A stretch of 64,000 bases of DNA from Bacteroidaceae bacterium (GCA_017548075.1 JAFYNL010000024.1:62001-126000), one strand, 5' to 3'. Positions 27,733 through 37,713 are shown, numbered from the stretch's first letter. Numbers and translations are program-made. The notes: generated from the letters alone by a model not told the origin.

Positions 27733-27832
27733 TGGGTTGTTGCCAAACGTAACACGTTAACTTTGCAATCGTAGCACGTTAACTTTGCCAACGTAACACG
27801 TTAAAATGGCAAACGTAACTGGGGTCGTTTAC
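27733..27832. repeat. 22-bp TAACNNGTTA array, copy D
   Basis: Cores at 27750-27759, 27772-27781 (TAGC variant) and 27794-27803, then a terminal TAACTGGGG unit at 27816, all 22 bp apart. It abuts the 3' end of the MerR gene, whose stop codon lies at the array edge. Confidence 0.92.
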
Positions 27833-28173
27833 AAATCCTTCAGTTCACGACTGATTTCGAGCAACTCCGACTTGACGCTTTGCAAGTACTCGATGATTTC
27901 CGAAGCATCGCTGGCAGCCTTCTTGTTCTTGCTCAGAATAGCCTTCGCAGCTGCAATCTTCATGCCGCGAACTTTGAGCAGATTGTATACGAGACGAATC
28001 TCATCGATGTCCTCTTTTGTGTACTGACGGATGCCTCGATTGTTTTTGCGAGGCTTGATGTTGGGAAACTCTCTTTCCCAGAAACGCAACAACGACTCAG
28101 CTACATCGAATTGCTCTGCTACCTCCGAAATACAATAGTATTTCTTGAGCTCTTTGTTCGGATTGTATGCCAT
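27829..28173 (-). CDS. MerR-family transcriptional regulator
   Basis: The 114-residue protein has the MerR winged helix: YYCISEVAEQFDVAESLLRFWEREFPNIKPRKNNRGIRQYTKEDI at about residues 12-56, then a helical tail with a predicted short coiled coil. No metal-binding cysteines are present. A single-gene regulator divergent from alaS; its target is not evident. Its stop is at the border of repeat array D. Confidence 0.9.
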   Translation of the reverse strand: MAYNPNKELKKYYCISEVAEQFDVAESLLRFWEREFPNIKPRKNNRGIRQYTKEDIDEIRLVYNLLKVRGMKIAAAKAILSKNKKAASDASEIIEYLQSVKSELLEISRELKDL

Positions 28174-28207
28174 AATGCTCGATTAAAGACCTTTTAGCTC
28201 GTTTTTC

Positions 28208-28239
28208 TTTGCAAAAGTACGCAAAACATTTTATCTTTG
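28208..28239 (+). promoter_or_regulatory. alaS promoter
   Basis: TTTG at 28208-28211, 20-nt spacer, TATCTTTG at 28232-28239 followed by C; leader about 35 nt. Confidence 0.75.
28212..28219 (-). promoter_or_regulatory. MerR gene -7 element
   Basis: The minus strand reads TACTTTTG followed by C, 39 nt before the MerR start and back-to-back with the alaS promoter. Confidence 0.55.
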
Positions 28240-28280
28240 CAAAAATTTTCGCAAGAATATCACTTTAACAAACATTATTT

Positions 28281-30905
28281 ATGGCAATGACAGCAAATGA
28301 GATACGCGATTCGTTCCTGAAATACTTCGAGTCGAAGGGACATAAGATCGTTCCTTCTGCTCCGATGGTTGTGAAGGACGACCCAACTCTAATGTTTACC
28401 AATGCGGGTATGAACCAGTGGAAGGATATCATCCTTGGTACTCGCGACCCAGAACCTCGTCGTCGTGCCGACTCGCAGAAGTGTCTTCGAGTGAGCGGAA
28501 AGCATAACGACCTCGAGGAAGTAGGGCATGATACCTACCATCATACTATGTTCGAGATGCTGGGCAACTGGAGTTTCGGCGACTATTTCAAGGAAGGAGC
28601 CATCGATATGGCTTGGGAATACCTCGTTGATGTGCTGAAGCTCGACCCGAAAGACCTCTATGTAACGGTCTTCGAGGGCAGTCCCGAAGAGAGTCTTGTC
28701 CGCGATGATGAGGCTGCGGGCTATTGGTTGAAGCATGTTCCGGCTGACCATATCATCAACGGAAACAAGCACGATAACTTCTGGGAAATGGGCTACACAG
28801 GTCCTTGTGGACCTTGCTCCGAGATTCATCTCGACAGTCGTTCTCCAGAGGAAAAGGCGAAAGTTCCTGGCAGGGAACTCGTCAACAAGGACGATCCGCA
28901 GGTTATCGAAATCTGGAACATCGTCTTCATGCAGTATGAACGCAAAGCCGACGGTCATCTCGAACCGCTTGGAATGAATGTTATCGATACTGGAATGGGC
29001 TTCGAACGCTTGGTTCGCGCCATTCAGGGCAAGCAGTCGAACTACGATACCGACGTTTTCCAGCCCATCATCAAAGCCATCGGCGACCTCAGCGGCTTCC
29101 GTTATGGAGAGAAAGAGGAAACAGATGTGGCAATGAGAGTTGTGGCCGACCACCTTCGCACCATTGCTTTCTCCATTGCCGACGGTCAGCTTCCTGGTAA
29201 TGCAAAAGCTGGTTACGTCATCCGTCGAATCCTTCGCCGAGCAGTTCGCTATGCCTACACTTTCCTCGGACAGAAGGGCGCCTTCATCTATCGCTTGCTT
29301 CCTGTCCTCATTCAGGAAATGGGAGCGACCTATCCGGAACTCGAAGGTCAGAAGGAACTCATTACGAAGGTGATGAAGGAAGAGGAAGAGAGTTTCCTCC
29401 GCACTCTCGAAACCGGCATCAAACTGCTGGATGGCGTAATGAAAGAGGCAAAGGCTGCGGGCCAGACAGAGATTGCCGGCGAGAAGGCTTTCACGCTCTT
29501 CGACACTTACGGATTCCCTCTCGACCTCACAGAACTGATTTGTCGCGAGAATGGTCTCACGGTCGATGAGGCTGGTTTCAATGCCGAGATGCAGAAGCAA
29601 AAAGAGCGTGCTCGCAATGCTGCCCAGGTTGAGACGGGCGATTGGGTAGTGATAGACGACTCCACAACAGAGCAACAATTTGTCGGTTACGACTACACAG
29701 AATACACTTGCCACATTGTTAAATATCGCGAGGTCAAGCAGAAGAAGGGTGTTGTTTACGAGGCTATCTTCGACCAGACTCCTTTCTACGGAGAGATGGG
29801 CGGCGAAGTTGGTGACTCTGGCGTTATCTGCAACGAGGAAGAAACTATTAAGGTTATCGATACAAAGAAGGAAAATGGCGTGAGCGTGCACTTGCTCGAG
29901 CGCATTCCTAACAATCCGCAGGCCGAGTTCATGGCTTGTGTCGATGTAGAACGCCGTCGTGCAATTGAAGCCAACCACACTTGTACACACCTTCTCGACC
30001 AGGCTCTCAAGGAGGTTCTTGGTGATCATGTTGAGCAGAAAGGCTCTCTCGTGACTCCCGATTACCTGCGTTTCGACTTCTCTCATTTCGAAAAAGTTAG
30101 TGCTGAGCAACTTCGTGAAGTGGAGCATCTGGTGAATGAGCGCATTCGTCAGAACCTTCCGTTGCAGGAGTATCGTGATACCCCAATCGAAGAAGCCAAG
30201 AAGCTCGGAGCAATTGCACTCTTCGGAGAGAAGTATGGCGATAAGGTTCGCGTCATCCAGTTTGGCTCGAGTGTGGAGTTCTGTGGTGGTTGTCATGCAA
30301 GCAGTACAGGCTGTATCGGAATGGTTCGCATCGTGTCCGAGAGTAGTGTGGCTGCGGGTGTGCGTCGTATTGAAGCCATTACGGGCAAGGCAGTCGAGGA
30401 ACAGATGGATAAACTTCAGGACATGATAACTGGTCTTCGCGGCCTCTTCAACAATGCTCCCGACCTGATTGGCACCATTCAAAAGGCTATCAGCGATAAT
30501 GCCGAACTCAAGAAGCAGGTGGAAGACATCATGCACGAAAGAGCAACTGAATTGAAGAAGGATATGATTGCCAAGTTGCAGGAAATCAACGGCTTCAAGG
30601 TCTTGAGAGCGATCACTCCTCTTGGTGCCGAGTTCGTGAAGGACATCGCTTTCCAACTCAGGGCAGAAGTAGAGAACAGTATCGTAGTGATTGGTTCTGT
30701 TGCAGGCGGCAAGCCTTTGCTCACGGCTGCAGCTTCAGATAGTGCCGTAGCTTCGGGCGTGAATGTAGGCAAGAACATTCGTGAAGCCGCTCAACTCATG
30801 CAAGGTGGTGGAGGTGGTCAGCCGCACTTCGCAACTGCCGGCGGTAAGAATCTCGATGGCATTCGTCCAGCCGTAGAGAAACTTATCGAACTCCTCACAG
30901 CATAA
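28281..30905 (+). CDS. alaS: alanine-tRNA ligase
   Basis: The 874-residue class II synthetase charges tRNA-Ala. N-terminal catalytic motifs include [32 protein letters not shown] and [18 protein letters not shown]. The editing domain has the zinc ligands in [12 protein letters not shown] (near residue 570) and [10 protein letters not shown] (near 670). The C-terminal DHHA1-like part ends [16 protein letters not shown]. Length and order are normal for AlaS. A bidirectional terminator follows. Confidence 0.98.
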   Translation: MAMTANEIRDSFLKYFESKGHKIVPSAPMVVKDDPTLMFTNAGMNQWKDIILGTRDPEPRRRADSQKCLRVSGKHNDLEEVGHDTYHHTMFEMLGNWSFGDYFKEGAIDMAWEYLVDVLKLDPKDLYVTVFEGSPEESLVRDDEAAGYWLKHVPADHIINGNKHDNFWEMGYTGPCGPCSEIHLDSRSPEEKAKVPGRELVNKDDPQVIEIWNIVFMQYERKADGHLEPLGMNVIDTGMGFERLVRAIQGKQSNYDTDVFQPIIKAIGDLSGFRYGEKEETDVAMRVVADHLRTIAFSIADGQLPGNAKAGYVIRRILRRAVRYAYTFLGQKGAFIYRLLPVLIQEMGATYPELEGQKELITKVMKEEEESFLRTLETGIKLLDGVMKEAKAAGQTEIAGEKAFTLFDTYGFPLDLTELICRENGLTVDEAGFNAEMQKQKERARNAAQVETGDWVVIDDSTTEQQFVGYDYTEYTCHIVKYREVKQKKGVVYEAIFDQTPFYGEMGGEVGDSGVICNEEETIKVIDTKKENGVSVHLLERIPNNPQAEFMACVDVERRRAIEANHTCTHLLDQALKEVLGDHVEQKGSLVTPDYLRFDFSHFEKVSAEQLREVEHLVNERIRQNLPLQEYRDTPIEEAKKLGAIALFGEKYGDKVRVIQFGSSVEFCGGCHASSTGCIGMVRIVSESSVAAGVRRIEAITGKAVEEQMDKLQDMITGLRGLFNNAPDLIGTIQKAISDNAELKKQVEDIMHERATELKKDMIAKLQEINGFKVLRAITPLGAEFVKDIAFQLRAEVENSIVVIGSVAGGKPLLTAAASDSAVASGVNVGKNIREAAQLMQGGGGGQPHFATAGGKNLDGIRPAVEKLIELLTA

Positions 30906-30918
30906 AGGCCTAACATAC

Positions 30919-30959
30919 AGAAAGAAGCACTCAACTTTAATGTTTGGGTGCTTCTTTCT
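30919..30959. terminator. bidirectional terminator between alaS and the bPH-like gene
   Basis: AGAAAGAAGCAC pairs perfectly with GTGCTTCTTTCT across a 17-nt loop. It lies between two convergent genes, with T-rich tails on the plus strand. Confidence 0.8.
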
Positions 30960-30982
30960 TGTATTACTTCTTAATGTTTCCC

Positions 30983-31906
30983 TCAAATAACAATAGTTTT
31001 GCCTAAATGATATCTGAGTTTTTTGAAATAGCTCAATTGGATAGTATCGGAAGGCACTATGCCAATGGCGTGTTCCAACACATCATAGTTGGCATAGACA
31101 GACTTGGGAATGCTGATGGTCAGCTTGTTGTCGCGGATAAGCCAAAGCGATTTCTCGTTCTCGAATTGTGATGGAGTGATGACTTCTAGAGCATAGTCGA
31201 AGTCGCACAAAGCATAGTAATTTGTTTTCCAAGGACATAGTATGCTCCGAACTTCCAGATGTCCGCGCCATATGGTAAGTCGTTTGCTGCTGGAAAGCAA
31301 ATAAAAGAGAATAGGGAAAAACAGAAGTCCGCACATCAACGAAATGAGATAAGATTTCTTCGTCACTTGTCCATCTTCAATATATTCAGCAACAGGAAGA
31401 GCAACAACGAGCAATGAGAGAAGGAACCAAATGATAATTCCGAAAATTAGGCTCTTGGCTAACTCCGAGTCCACAGCTCGATTGGTATCTACTCCCCATT
31501 CTTTAGGTTCGATTGAAGGAAGTGCTTCCTTCAGTTCTGCATAGTTCTCATAAATCTTTGATGAAAGCTTAACAGCCCGCTTTCCCTGATATAGAAGATA
31601 GAGCGACTCGCCGTTTTCCTCTTCTTCTATAATATAGGAGTCAAACTCAGCCAGTCGATAGAAGCGCTTCAGGAAAGGGAAGCAAGTATGTTTCACTTCC
31701 AACTCATGGTCTGTGACAGTTATTGTCTTCAAGCGGAAAGCCCAGATGAACAGAGCGATAAGAAGTATGATGCTTGCCACAACAATTGTGACAAAGATTG
31801 CCCACTTGGAACCAATCGAAAAAGTCATTAAAGAGAGGGACGCTAAAAGAAATAATACCAACTCCAACCAAAGGCCTTTCGGATTGAATTTTGAGGTGAT
31901 GTACAT
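30983..31906 (-). CDS. membrane protein with two bPH-like halves
   Basis: The 307-residue protein consists of two similar halves. Each has two membrane helices (about 14-58 and 148-205) followed by a soluble part with parallel stretches: ITVTDHELEVKHTCFP...FDSYIIEE...KIYENYAELKEAL in the first and LTIWRGHLEVRSILCP...FDYALEVI...SVYANYDVLEHAI in the second. This looks like tandem bacterial PH-like domains from an internal duplication. The function is unknown. It starts 12 nt after rfbB, so it may belong to the rfb operon. Confidence 0.75.
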   Translation of the reverse strand: MYITSKFNPKGLWLELVLFLLASLSLMTFSIGSKWAIFVTIVVASIILLIALFIWAFRLKTITVTDHELEVKHTCFPFLKRFYRLAEFDSYIIEEEENGESLYLLYQGKRAVKLSSKIYENYAELKEALPSIEPKEWGVDTNRAVDSELAKSLIFGIIIWFLLSLLVVALPVAEYIEDGQVTKKSYLISLMCGLLFFPILFYLLSSSKRLTIWRGHLEVRSILCPWKTNYYALCDFDYALEVITPSQFENEKSLWLIRDNKLTISIPKSVYANYDVLEHAIGIVPSDTIQLSYFKKLRYHLGKTIVI

Positions 31907-31918
31907 CTATTGTTATGC

Positions 31919-33055
31919 TTATCTGTTCTTGTACATCTCGTCGTAGTACTTCTCGTAGTCGCCGCTTGTAATGTTATCCAGCCAAGCTTCGTTCTCGAGG
32001 TACCATTTGACGGTCTTTTCGATGCCTTCTTCAAACTGAAGTGAAGGCTCCCAACCAAGCTCTTTCTGCAGCTTTGTGGAGTCAATGGCATAGCGAGCAT
32101 CGTGCCCAAGACGGTCAGTAACAAAGGTGATGAGGTCGAGGTCGGCTCCTTCTGGACGGCCAAGTAAACGGTCTACAGTATTGATGACGGTCTTGATGAT
32201 GTCGATGTTCTTCCACTCGTTAAAGCCTCCAATATTGTATGTCTCTGCGATGGTTCCTTTGTGGAAAATGGTGTCGATGGCTCGAGCATGGTCTTCGACA
32301 TAAAGCCAATCGCGTACATTCTCTCCCTTTCCATAGACGGGAAGGGGCTTACGATGGCGTATGTTATTGATAAAGAGCGGGATCAACTTCTCGGGGAACT
32401 GGTATGGGCCATAGTTGTTAGAGCAGTTGGTTACAATCGTCGGCATTCCGTAAGTGTCGTGATAGGCTCGAACAAAGTGATCGCTGGAAGCCTTCGAGGC
32501 TGAATATGGGCTGTGAGGATTGTACTTTGTGGTCTCGTAGAAGAAGTCCTTACCATAGGCCAAGTGATGTTCCGAACTGCTTGCAGTCGTAGTGAAAGGC
32601 GGTTTGACGCCTTCCGGATTAGTCATTTCGAGGGCACCATACACTTCGTCGGTTGAGATGTGATAGAAGCGTTTGCCTTCGTATCTTTCAGGCAGGCTCT
32701 CCCAATAAAGCTTTGCGGCTTGAAGGAGAGAAAGCGTTCCCATTACATTTGTACGGGCAAAGGTGAAGGGATCCTTGATGGAGCGGTCCACATGACTTTC
32801 TGCAGCAAGATGGATGATGCCGTCAATCTTCTCATCTTGCATGAGTTTGTAGAAAGCATCGAAGTCGCAAATGTCCATCTTCACGAACTTATAGTTAGGC
32901 TTATCCTCGATGTCCTTCAGGTTAGCGAGGTTGCCGGCATAGGTCAACTTGTCGAGGTTGATGATGTTATACTCGGGGTATTTGTTGACGAAAAGCCTTA
33001 CAACATGACTGCCGATGAATCCGGCTCCGCCAGTTATGACGATGTTAAGTTTCAT
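31919..33055 (-). CDS. rfbB: dTDP-glucose 4,6-dehydratase
   Basis: The 378-residue SDR enzyme makes dTDP-4-dehydro-6-deoxyglucose in the dTDP-rhamnose pathway. It has GGAGFIGSHVVRL near residue 9, STDEVYG, and YSASKASSDHFVRAY with the catalytic Tyr and Lys. It begins 2 nt after rfbC. No rfbA is in the cluster. Confidence 0.96.
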   Translation of the reverse strand: MKLNIVITGGAGFIGSHVVRLFVNKYPEYNIINLDKLTYAGNLANLKDIEDKPNYKFVKMDICDFDAFYKLMQDEKIDGIIHLAAESHVDRSIKDPFTFARTNVMGTLSLLQAAKLYWESLPERYEGKRFYHISTDEVYGALEMTNPEGVKPPFTTTASSSEHHLAYGKDFFYETTKYNPHSPYSASKASSDHFVRAYHDTYGMPTIVTNCSNNYGPYQFPEKLIPLFINNIRHRKPLPVYGKGENVRDWLYVEDHARAIDTIFHKGTIAETYNIGGFNEWKNIDIIKTVINTVDRLLGRPEGADLDLITFVTDRLGHDARYAIDSTKLQKELGWEPSLQFEEGIEKTVKWYLENEAWLDNITSGDYEKYYDEMYKNR

Positions 33056-33057
33056 TG

Positions 33058-33618
33058 TTATAGTGTAAAAGTGAATGGACTATCGTAATCTTTGAGCAAA
33101 AGATGCTTTGTGTCTTTCTCGCTAAGGATTGCTTTCTCTGCGGGAATCTGCCAATCTATGCCGAGACTTTCATCCAAAATGGAGATTCCATCGTCGGCTT
33201 CGGGGTGATAGAACTCGTCGCATTTATACTGGAAAATAGCTGTCTCGCTTAATACGGAGAAGCCATGAGCAAAGCCTTTCGAGATGAAGAACTGACGATG
33301 ATTGTCTTCTGTAAGCTCGACGGCAACGTGCTTTCCGTAAGTTGGCGAGCCTTTGCGAATATCGACTGCAACGTCGAGAACCGCTCCTTTCACGCATCTC
33401 ACCAGTTTGCTTTGGGTAAAAGGTGGCCGTTGAAAGTGCAAGCCTCGCATCACTCCATAAGAGGACATACTTTCATTGTCCTGAACGAAGTTGATGGGGC
33501 CAATTTTCTCTTCAAACTCACGAAGCGAGAATGATTCGAAGAAGTAGCCGCGAGCATCCTTGAAAATGCGTGGCTCTATGATGAATACGCCTTCGATGGC
33601 GGTTTTAATTACTTCCAT
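33058..33618 (-). CDS. rfbC: dTDP-4-dehydrorhamnose 3,5-epimerase
   Basis: Starting at the ATG at 33618 (MEVIKTAIEGVFIIEPRIF), the protein is 186 residues, as usual for RfbC. It has GYFFESFSLREFEEKIG, the catalytic His in RGLHFQRPP and KGFAHGFSVLSE. It makes dTDP-4-dehydro-L-rhamnose. A longer frame to 33666 lies inside rfbD and is rejected. The start overlaps the rfbD 3' end by 14 nt. Confidence 0.95.
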   Translation of the reverse strand: MEVIKTAIEGVFIIEPRIFKDARGYFFESFSLREFEEKIGPINFVQDNESMSSYGVMRGLHFQRPPFTQSKLVRCVKGAVLDVAVDIRKGSPTYGKHVAVELTEDNHRQFFISKGFAHGFSVLSETAIFQYKCDEFYHPEADDGISILDESLGIDWQIPAEKAILSEKDTKHLLLKDYDSPFTFTL

Positions 33619-34525
33619 TTGTCTGTTGCTTCTTGATGTTAGCGATACATTTTTCAAGCGAATCAACCCAATAAGGAATCTCTATTCCGAATGTCTCGCG
33701 AATGCTTCGTTTGTCGAGAACAGAGTAGGCAGGACGCTTCACAGGACTTGGGTACTCCGGAGAGTAGCAGGGCTGGATGTCGCAGCCTTTGTGGCCTGAA
33801 ATTCTGGCAATCATTTGTGTGAAGTCGAACCAAGAGCAGACGCCTTCGTTCGAGAAGTGGTAGATACCTTGAACAGGCTTCGAGAGGATGGTCTGAATGA
33901 CTTTTGCGAGGTCGAGGGCATAGGTGGGAGTTCCGCATTGGTCGAAAACGACCTTCAACTGCGGCTTTGTGGCTGTGAGTTGAAGCATCGTCTTGCAGAA
34001 GTTCTTGCCGAACTCACTATAGAGCCATGCAGTTCGAATGATGATATAGCCGCCTTTCCCTTTTTCTTCGGAAAATACTTCCTTTATCTTCTCCTCTCCT
34101 TGCTTCTTCGTTTCGCCATATACGCCAGTCGGAGTCCCCTTTTGATCAGGTCGGCAAGGCGTATTGTAAGGCTCTTTGCCGAACACATAATCGGTAGAGA
34201 TTTGCACGAGCCAACCTCCGACTTCCTTCATTGCTTTGGCCAAGTTCTCAGGGGCAGTCGCATTGAGTTTCTCTACAAGAGCACGATTCTCGGGAGCTTC
34301 GGCTGCATCGACGTTTGTCCAAGCTGCACAGTTTACGATGGCTTGCACATTTTGCTCCTTAACCATAGCTCGAATGGCGTCCAAGTCTGTGATGTCGAGG
34401 AACACAGTCTCCACGCCTTCCTGCTGAGTGACATCGGTGAAGATGTACTTGTCCGTCGAGTCTTTAGCCACGATTCGCATTTCGTTGCCCAACTGTCCGT
34501 TTGCTCCTGTAACGAGAATGTTCAT
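33605..34525 (-). CDS. rfbD: dTDP-4-dehydrorhamnose reductase
   Basis: The 306-residue SDR enzyme performs the last step to dTDP-L-rhamnose. It has MNILVTGANGQLGNEMR, NCAAWTNVDAAE, STDYVFG and the catalytic YGETKKQGE. It is the first gene of rfbD-rfbC-rfbB. Its promoter has a TATCTTTG -7 box at 34555-34562. Confidence 0.95.
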   Translation of the reverse strand: MNILVTGANGQLGNEMRIVAKDSTDKYIFTDVTQQEGVETVFLDITDLDAIRAMVKEQNVQAIVNCAAWTNVDAAEAPENRALVEKLNATAPENLAKAMKEVGGWLVQISTDYVFGKEPYNTPCRPDQKGTPTGVYGETKKQGEEKIKEVFSEEKGKGGYIIIRTAWLYSEFGKNFCKTMLQLTATKPQLKVVFDQCGTPTYALDLAKVIQTILSKPVQGIYHFSNEGVCSWFDFTQMIARISGHKGCDIQPCYSPEYPSPVKRPAYSVLDKRSIRETFGIEIPYWVDSLEKCIANIKKQQTNGSN

Positions 34526-34554
34526 TCCTGAGGATTTGCTTTAAGTTCTGAGTA

Positions 34555-34562
34555 CAAAGATA
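34555..34562 (-). promoter_or_regulatory. rfbD operon -7 element
   Basis: The minus strand reads TATCTTTG, 30 nt upstream of rfbD. No exact -33 TTTG is visible. Confidence 0.6.
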
Positions 34563-34647
34563 GTAAAAATTGCTGAGAAAAGAGCCGTTTGTTTTGTTTT
34601 TTTGCCTTAATTGTGTGAAAAAACGAAGTCCGTTCTCAATTATGGCT

Positions 34648-34765
34648 GGGAGCGTTTCAAAAGTTAACGTGTTATGTTGGCCATTTTAACCTGTTACGAT
34701 TGCAAAGTTAACGTGTTAAGTTTGGATTTTAACTGTGTTATGTTTGAAATGTAACTGAGTCGAGT
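34648..34765. repeat. 22-bp TAACNNGTTA array, copy E
   Basis: Cores at 34665-34674, 34687-34696, 34709-34718 and 34730-34740 (one base longer), then a terminal TAACTGAG unit at 34752. The array runs right up to the 3' end of the helicase gene. Confidence 0.92.
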
Positions 34766-36213
34766 CAGGCATCACTCAAAGCCGAGTCTGGCCAGTTAAT
34801 GAGATAAACCTGTTTCGTCGCCCTTGTAATGGCGGTATAGAGCCATCGGAAGTAGTCTGGCGAAAGCATTTCTTCAGTAATGTAACCTTGGTCGATGTAA
34901 ACATGCTCCCATTGCCCGCCTTGAGCTTTGTGGCAGGTTACGGCATAAGCATACTTGACTTGAAGGGCATTATAATAAATGTCTTGACGAAGGCATTTCA
35001 TTCGTTCTCTCCTGTTTGTTAGTTCAGGATAGTCCTCCCAAACTCCGTTGAAGAGGGCTTCCTGCTGTTGTCTGGTCAAAGCAGGAGCCTCGCTCTGCAA
35101 AGTGTCGAGCAAGACGGTTGTTTCCATCTCTTTGTTGTCGTAGTCGGGGAACTCCAAGACGGCATCCACAAAGCGAAATCCGTAGAAAGAACGCTCATTT
35201 CGAAGTCGACGGACAACTGCCACATCTCCGTTTGCAATAAAGGCCATCGAGTCGGAATTAACGCCGTTTGCAGCCTGTTCTCGCTCCGTCCAATAGTAGT
35301 TGTTCTTCGCCACCATAATCAAGTCGCCACTTGAAAGTTCCTCTTCATAGTCGAGAATGCGACTCCTTATACCATTATTAAATATGTTGGCCCGCTTGTT
35401 ACTTCTGGTCACCACAATAGTTCCGTCTGTCCCATAATTACGATAACTTTGTTCGAGAGCCTCAACAAGTTCGTCTCCAGGAAGTGTGCGAATATCAGGA
35501 AAACTCTTGCCTCTAAGTTTAGGGAACTCGAACATTTCTTCGTTTTGGATGAGGCTTCTGAGCATTGTGGCATTCCAAAGGATTCCAGACTCCTCGAGTT
35601 GTCTAACCACTTGAGTCAGACAAAGTTCCATCACCTCCATTCCATAGCCTTCCAACATATTGCGACTCAAGGCCGGACTCTCTTCCTCTCCAACTGGAGG
35701 AAGCTGAGCCGTATCGCCTACAAGCACAAGTCGGCAACCTTCGCAGGAATAGACATAATGCATCAAATCGTCGAGCAATCGTCCAGTTCCGAAGACAGTA
35801 TTGTCGTGAGCCTCGTTAGAAATCATCGAGGCTTCGTCCACGATGAAGAGCGTATCTTGTTGCAGATTGATGTCATTCTGGAAGACATTCATATCTGTGA
35901 TTGATTTCTGCCGATAAATCTTTCTGTGTATGGTGTAGGCTGACGCTCCTGCATAAGAGGAAAGCACTTTTGCGGCTCTGCCCGTCGGAGCAAGCAACAT
36001 AACTCGTTGGCTGAGTTGTTGCATTGTGCGAACTAATGCGGCCAGGAGCGACGTTTTTCCTGTGCCTGCATAACCTTTAAGAAGGAAAACTTCGTCACGC
36101 TTTCTCGAAAGTAGAAACTCGGAGAGCATAGAGATAGCATTTTCCTGTTCTTTTGTCGGATTATGTGTAAAGTTCTCCCTTATAAGAGCACTTAAATCTT
36201 CACTTATTGCCAT
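34765..36213 (-). CDS. RecD-like ATP-dependent DNA helicase
   Basis: The 482-residue superfamily 1 helicase has Walker A GYAGTGKTSLLAAL near residue 44, LLAPTGRAAKVLSSY, the Walker B FIVDEAS, GDTAQLPPVG, and the C-terminal YAVTCHKAQGGQWEHVYID and YTAITRA motifs. It lacks the long N-terminal extension of RecD2 and matches the small exodeoxyribonuclease V alpha-like helicases common in Bacteroidetes. Probably in DNA repair; partner not evident. Confidence 0.9.
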   Translation of the reverse strand: MAISEDLSALIRENFTHNPTKEQENAISMLSEFLLSRKRDEVFLLKGYAGTGKTSLLAALVRTMQQLSQRVMLLAPTGRAAKVLSSYAGASAYTIHRKIYRQKSITDMNVFQNDINLQQDTLFIVDEASMISNEAHDNTVFGTGRLLDDLMHYVYSCEGCRLVLVGDTAQLPPVGEEESPALSRNMLEGYGMEVMELCLTQVVRQLEESGILWNATMLRSLIQNEEMFEFPKLRGKSFPDIRTLPGDELVEALEQSYRNYGTDGTIVVTRSNKRANIFNNGIRSRILDYEEELSSGDLIMVAKNNYYWTEREQAANGVNSDSMAFIANGDVAVVRRLRNERSFYGFRFVDAVLEFPDYDNKEMETTVLLDTLQSEAPALTRQQQEALFNGVWEDYPELTNRRERMKCLRQDIYYNALQVKYAYAVTCHKAQGGQWEHVYIDQGYITEEMLSPDYFRWLYTAITRATKQVYLINWPDSALSDA

Positions 36214-36262
36214 TCTTTTGTAAAAAAAAGCCCTTTTTGTCGGAAATATGAATAAATCTTTT

Positions 36263-36270
36263 TACTTTTG
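36263..36270 (+). promoter_or_regulatory. -7 element of the DUF3822-rsmD cluster
   Basis: TACTTTTG followed by C. Transcription would begin at about 36276, after the upstream in-frame ATG at 36273, so the ATG at 36306 is the real start of the first gene. Confidence 0.6.
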
Positions 36271-36305
36271 CGATGCGAATATACAAAATAAATCACATAT
36301 ATCGT

Positions 36306-36995
36306 ATGAAAAAGGTAATAAATGTTATTTTAGGTATCTGTGTTCTTGGCCTGCTCTTTATTTGCTGGCGTAGTATTAAGGATACTGAAGACTTCGATGC
36401 AACTGTCGCAAGTCGTGAGAATGTCGTTAAAGCTCGACTGATGGAGATTCGTAGTGCAGAGGAAGCTTACAAGGCTCAGCACGACGGAGTTTATTGCGCT
36501 GACTGGTCTGAACTTATCAAGTTCGTCAAGGAAGGAAAGTTGCCTGTTATCATGAAACAAGGCGTACTTACCGAAGATCAGATGAACAAGGGACTGACTG
36601 AAAGCAAAGCCGCAGCAATTGTGAACAGTGGCGATCAGTCTGCCATCGCAGCTAATGGCCTGCAGAACTTCCGTCGCGATACTGTTTGGGTTTCGCTGAT
36701 AGACTCTCTCTATAACTATGAGGGCTTCGTAGCAGACTCTTTGCGTTACATCCCCTTCTCTGAAGGCGACACCTTTGAAATTATTGCTTGTCCCAATACC
36801 ACTCGCTCTGGTAGCATCATTCAGGTAATGGAATGTAATGCACCCGACAGTAGTTTCCTCAAAGGAATGGGCAAGGCTGGCAAACGTCTCATCTACAATC
36901 GTAATGAAGAGGCAAATGCTAAGGGTGCTTACCCAGGCTTGAAGATTGGCGATGCCGGCAATAACTGGAACAACAATGCTGGCAACTGGGAGTAA
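36306..36995 (+). CDS. conserved membrane-anchored protein upstream of DUF3822
   Basis: From the ATG at 36306 the protein is 229 residues: MKKVINVILGICVLGLLFI as a membrane anchor, then a soluble part with VKARLMEIRSAEEAYKAQHDGVYCADWSELIKFVKEGKLPV, which resembles the helix and start of pseudopilin-like proteins. No function can be given. The three-gene order with DUF3822 and rsmD is one I recall from Bacteroidales. The last 20 nt overlap the DUF3822 gene. Confidence 0.8.
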   Translation: MKKVINVILGICVLGLLFICWRSIKDTEDFDATVASRENVVKARLMEIRSAEEAYKAQHDGVYCADWSELIKFVKEGKLPVIMKQGVLTEDQMNKGLTESKAAAIVNSGDQSAIAANGLQNFRRDTVWVSLIDSLYNYEGFVADSLRYIPFSEGDTFEIIACPNTTRSGSIIQVMECNAPDSSFLKGMGKAGKRLIYNRNEEANAKGAYPGLKIGDAGNNWNNNAGNWE

Positions 36996-37713
36996 ATCAC
37001 TCACAAACTATAGATTGTCCATTCGCTATGATGCGGATGGACTTTCTTTTTCTGTACTTAACGCCCTTGATGGTTCGACGGTACAGTCTGACCGCTTTCC
37101 CATTTCCAAACCGTCGGTTGCTTCCGATGTCTTGCGACAAGCTTTGCGAAAGCCCTACTTAATGGATTATCGTTTCCAGAGTGTAGAGTTTGTGACAGAC
37201 GCTTTGTCAACCATCGTTCCTCTGGAACAGTTCAATAAGAGCGATATGTTGGCATTCTATCGGCTTTGCTTCCCAAGTCAACAAGCTAGCGTCGCCGATA
37301 TGCAATACCAGATTCTATCTTCGCTCGAGGCAGTCATGATATTCTGTCTCGACCAAGATATTCTTCGGATTGTGCAAGAGTGTTATCCAGATGTGAAAGT
37401 GTGTTGTACGGATGCTATGCAGTTGGAACATTTCGCAGATTTGCAAGAGAAGCGTCCTGCTCCAGAAGATGTTGAGCAACGCGATACTTATGTCTGCTTC
37501 AAAGCAAAACGTTTCTTTGTAGCTGTATTCCGTCGTAATAAGCTACTTTATGCAGGTTCTCAGGATGCGGACAACGATAATGATCGCACTTTCCTGTTGC
37601 TCGGCATTTGGAAAGCTTTAGAGATGAATGCTCAACGCGACATTTGTCATCTCGAAGGCGCATCGAAGGAACTGCGAAACACCATTGGAGAATACATCCT
37701 CAATATAGAGTAA
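36976..37713 (+). CDS. DUF3822 family protein
   Basis: The 245-residue protein (from the ATG at 36976) has the NYRLSIRYDADGLSFSVL opening typical of DUF3822, which looks like a distant actin/Hsp70-type ATPase fold, and lies as usual directly before rsmD. The start inside the previous gene suggests coupling. Function unknown. Earlier in-frame ATGs at 36946 and 36952 are possible. Confidence 0.8.
   Translation: MLATGSKSLTNYRLSIRYDADGLSFSVLNALDGSTVQSDRFPISKPSVASDVLRQALRKPYLMDYRFQSVEFVTDALSTIVPLEQFNKSDMLAFYRLCFPSQQASVADMQYQILSSLEAVMIFCLDQDILRIVQECYPDVKVCCTDAMQLEHFADLQEKRPAPEDVEQRDTYVCFKAKRFFVAVFRRNKLLYAGSQDADNDNDRTFLLLGIWKALEMNAQRDICHLEGASKELRNTIGEYILNIE

Noticed and set aside
28389..30656. 755-codon minus-strand frame opposite alaS
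   Set aside because: It is a mirror of the highly conserved alaS gene caused by codon bias; no family signature appears in the translation and alaS is certain.
36273..36305. Upstream ATG for the gene before DUF3822
   Set aside because: The -7 element at 36263-36270 would place the transcription start after this ATG; the start at 36306 gives a clean membrane anchor.
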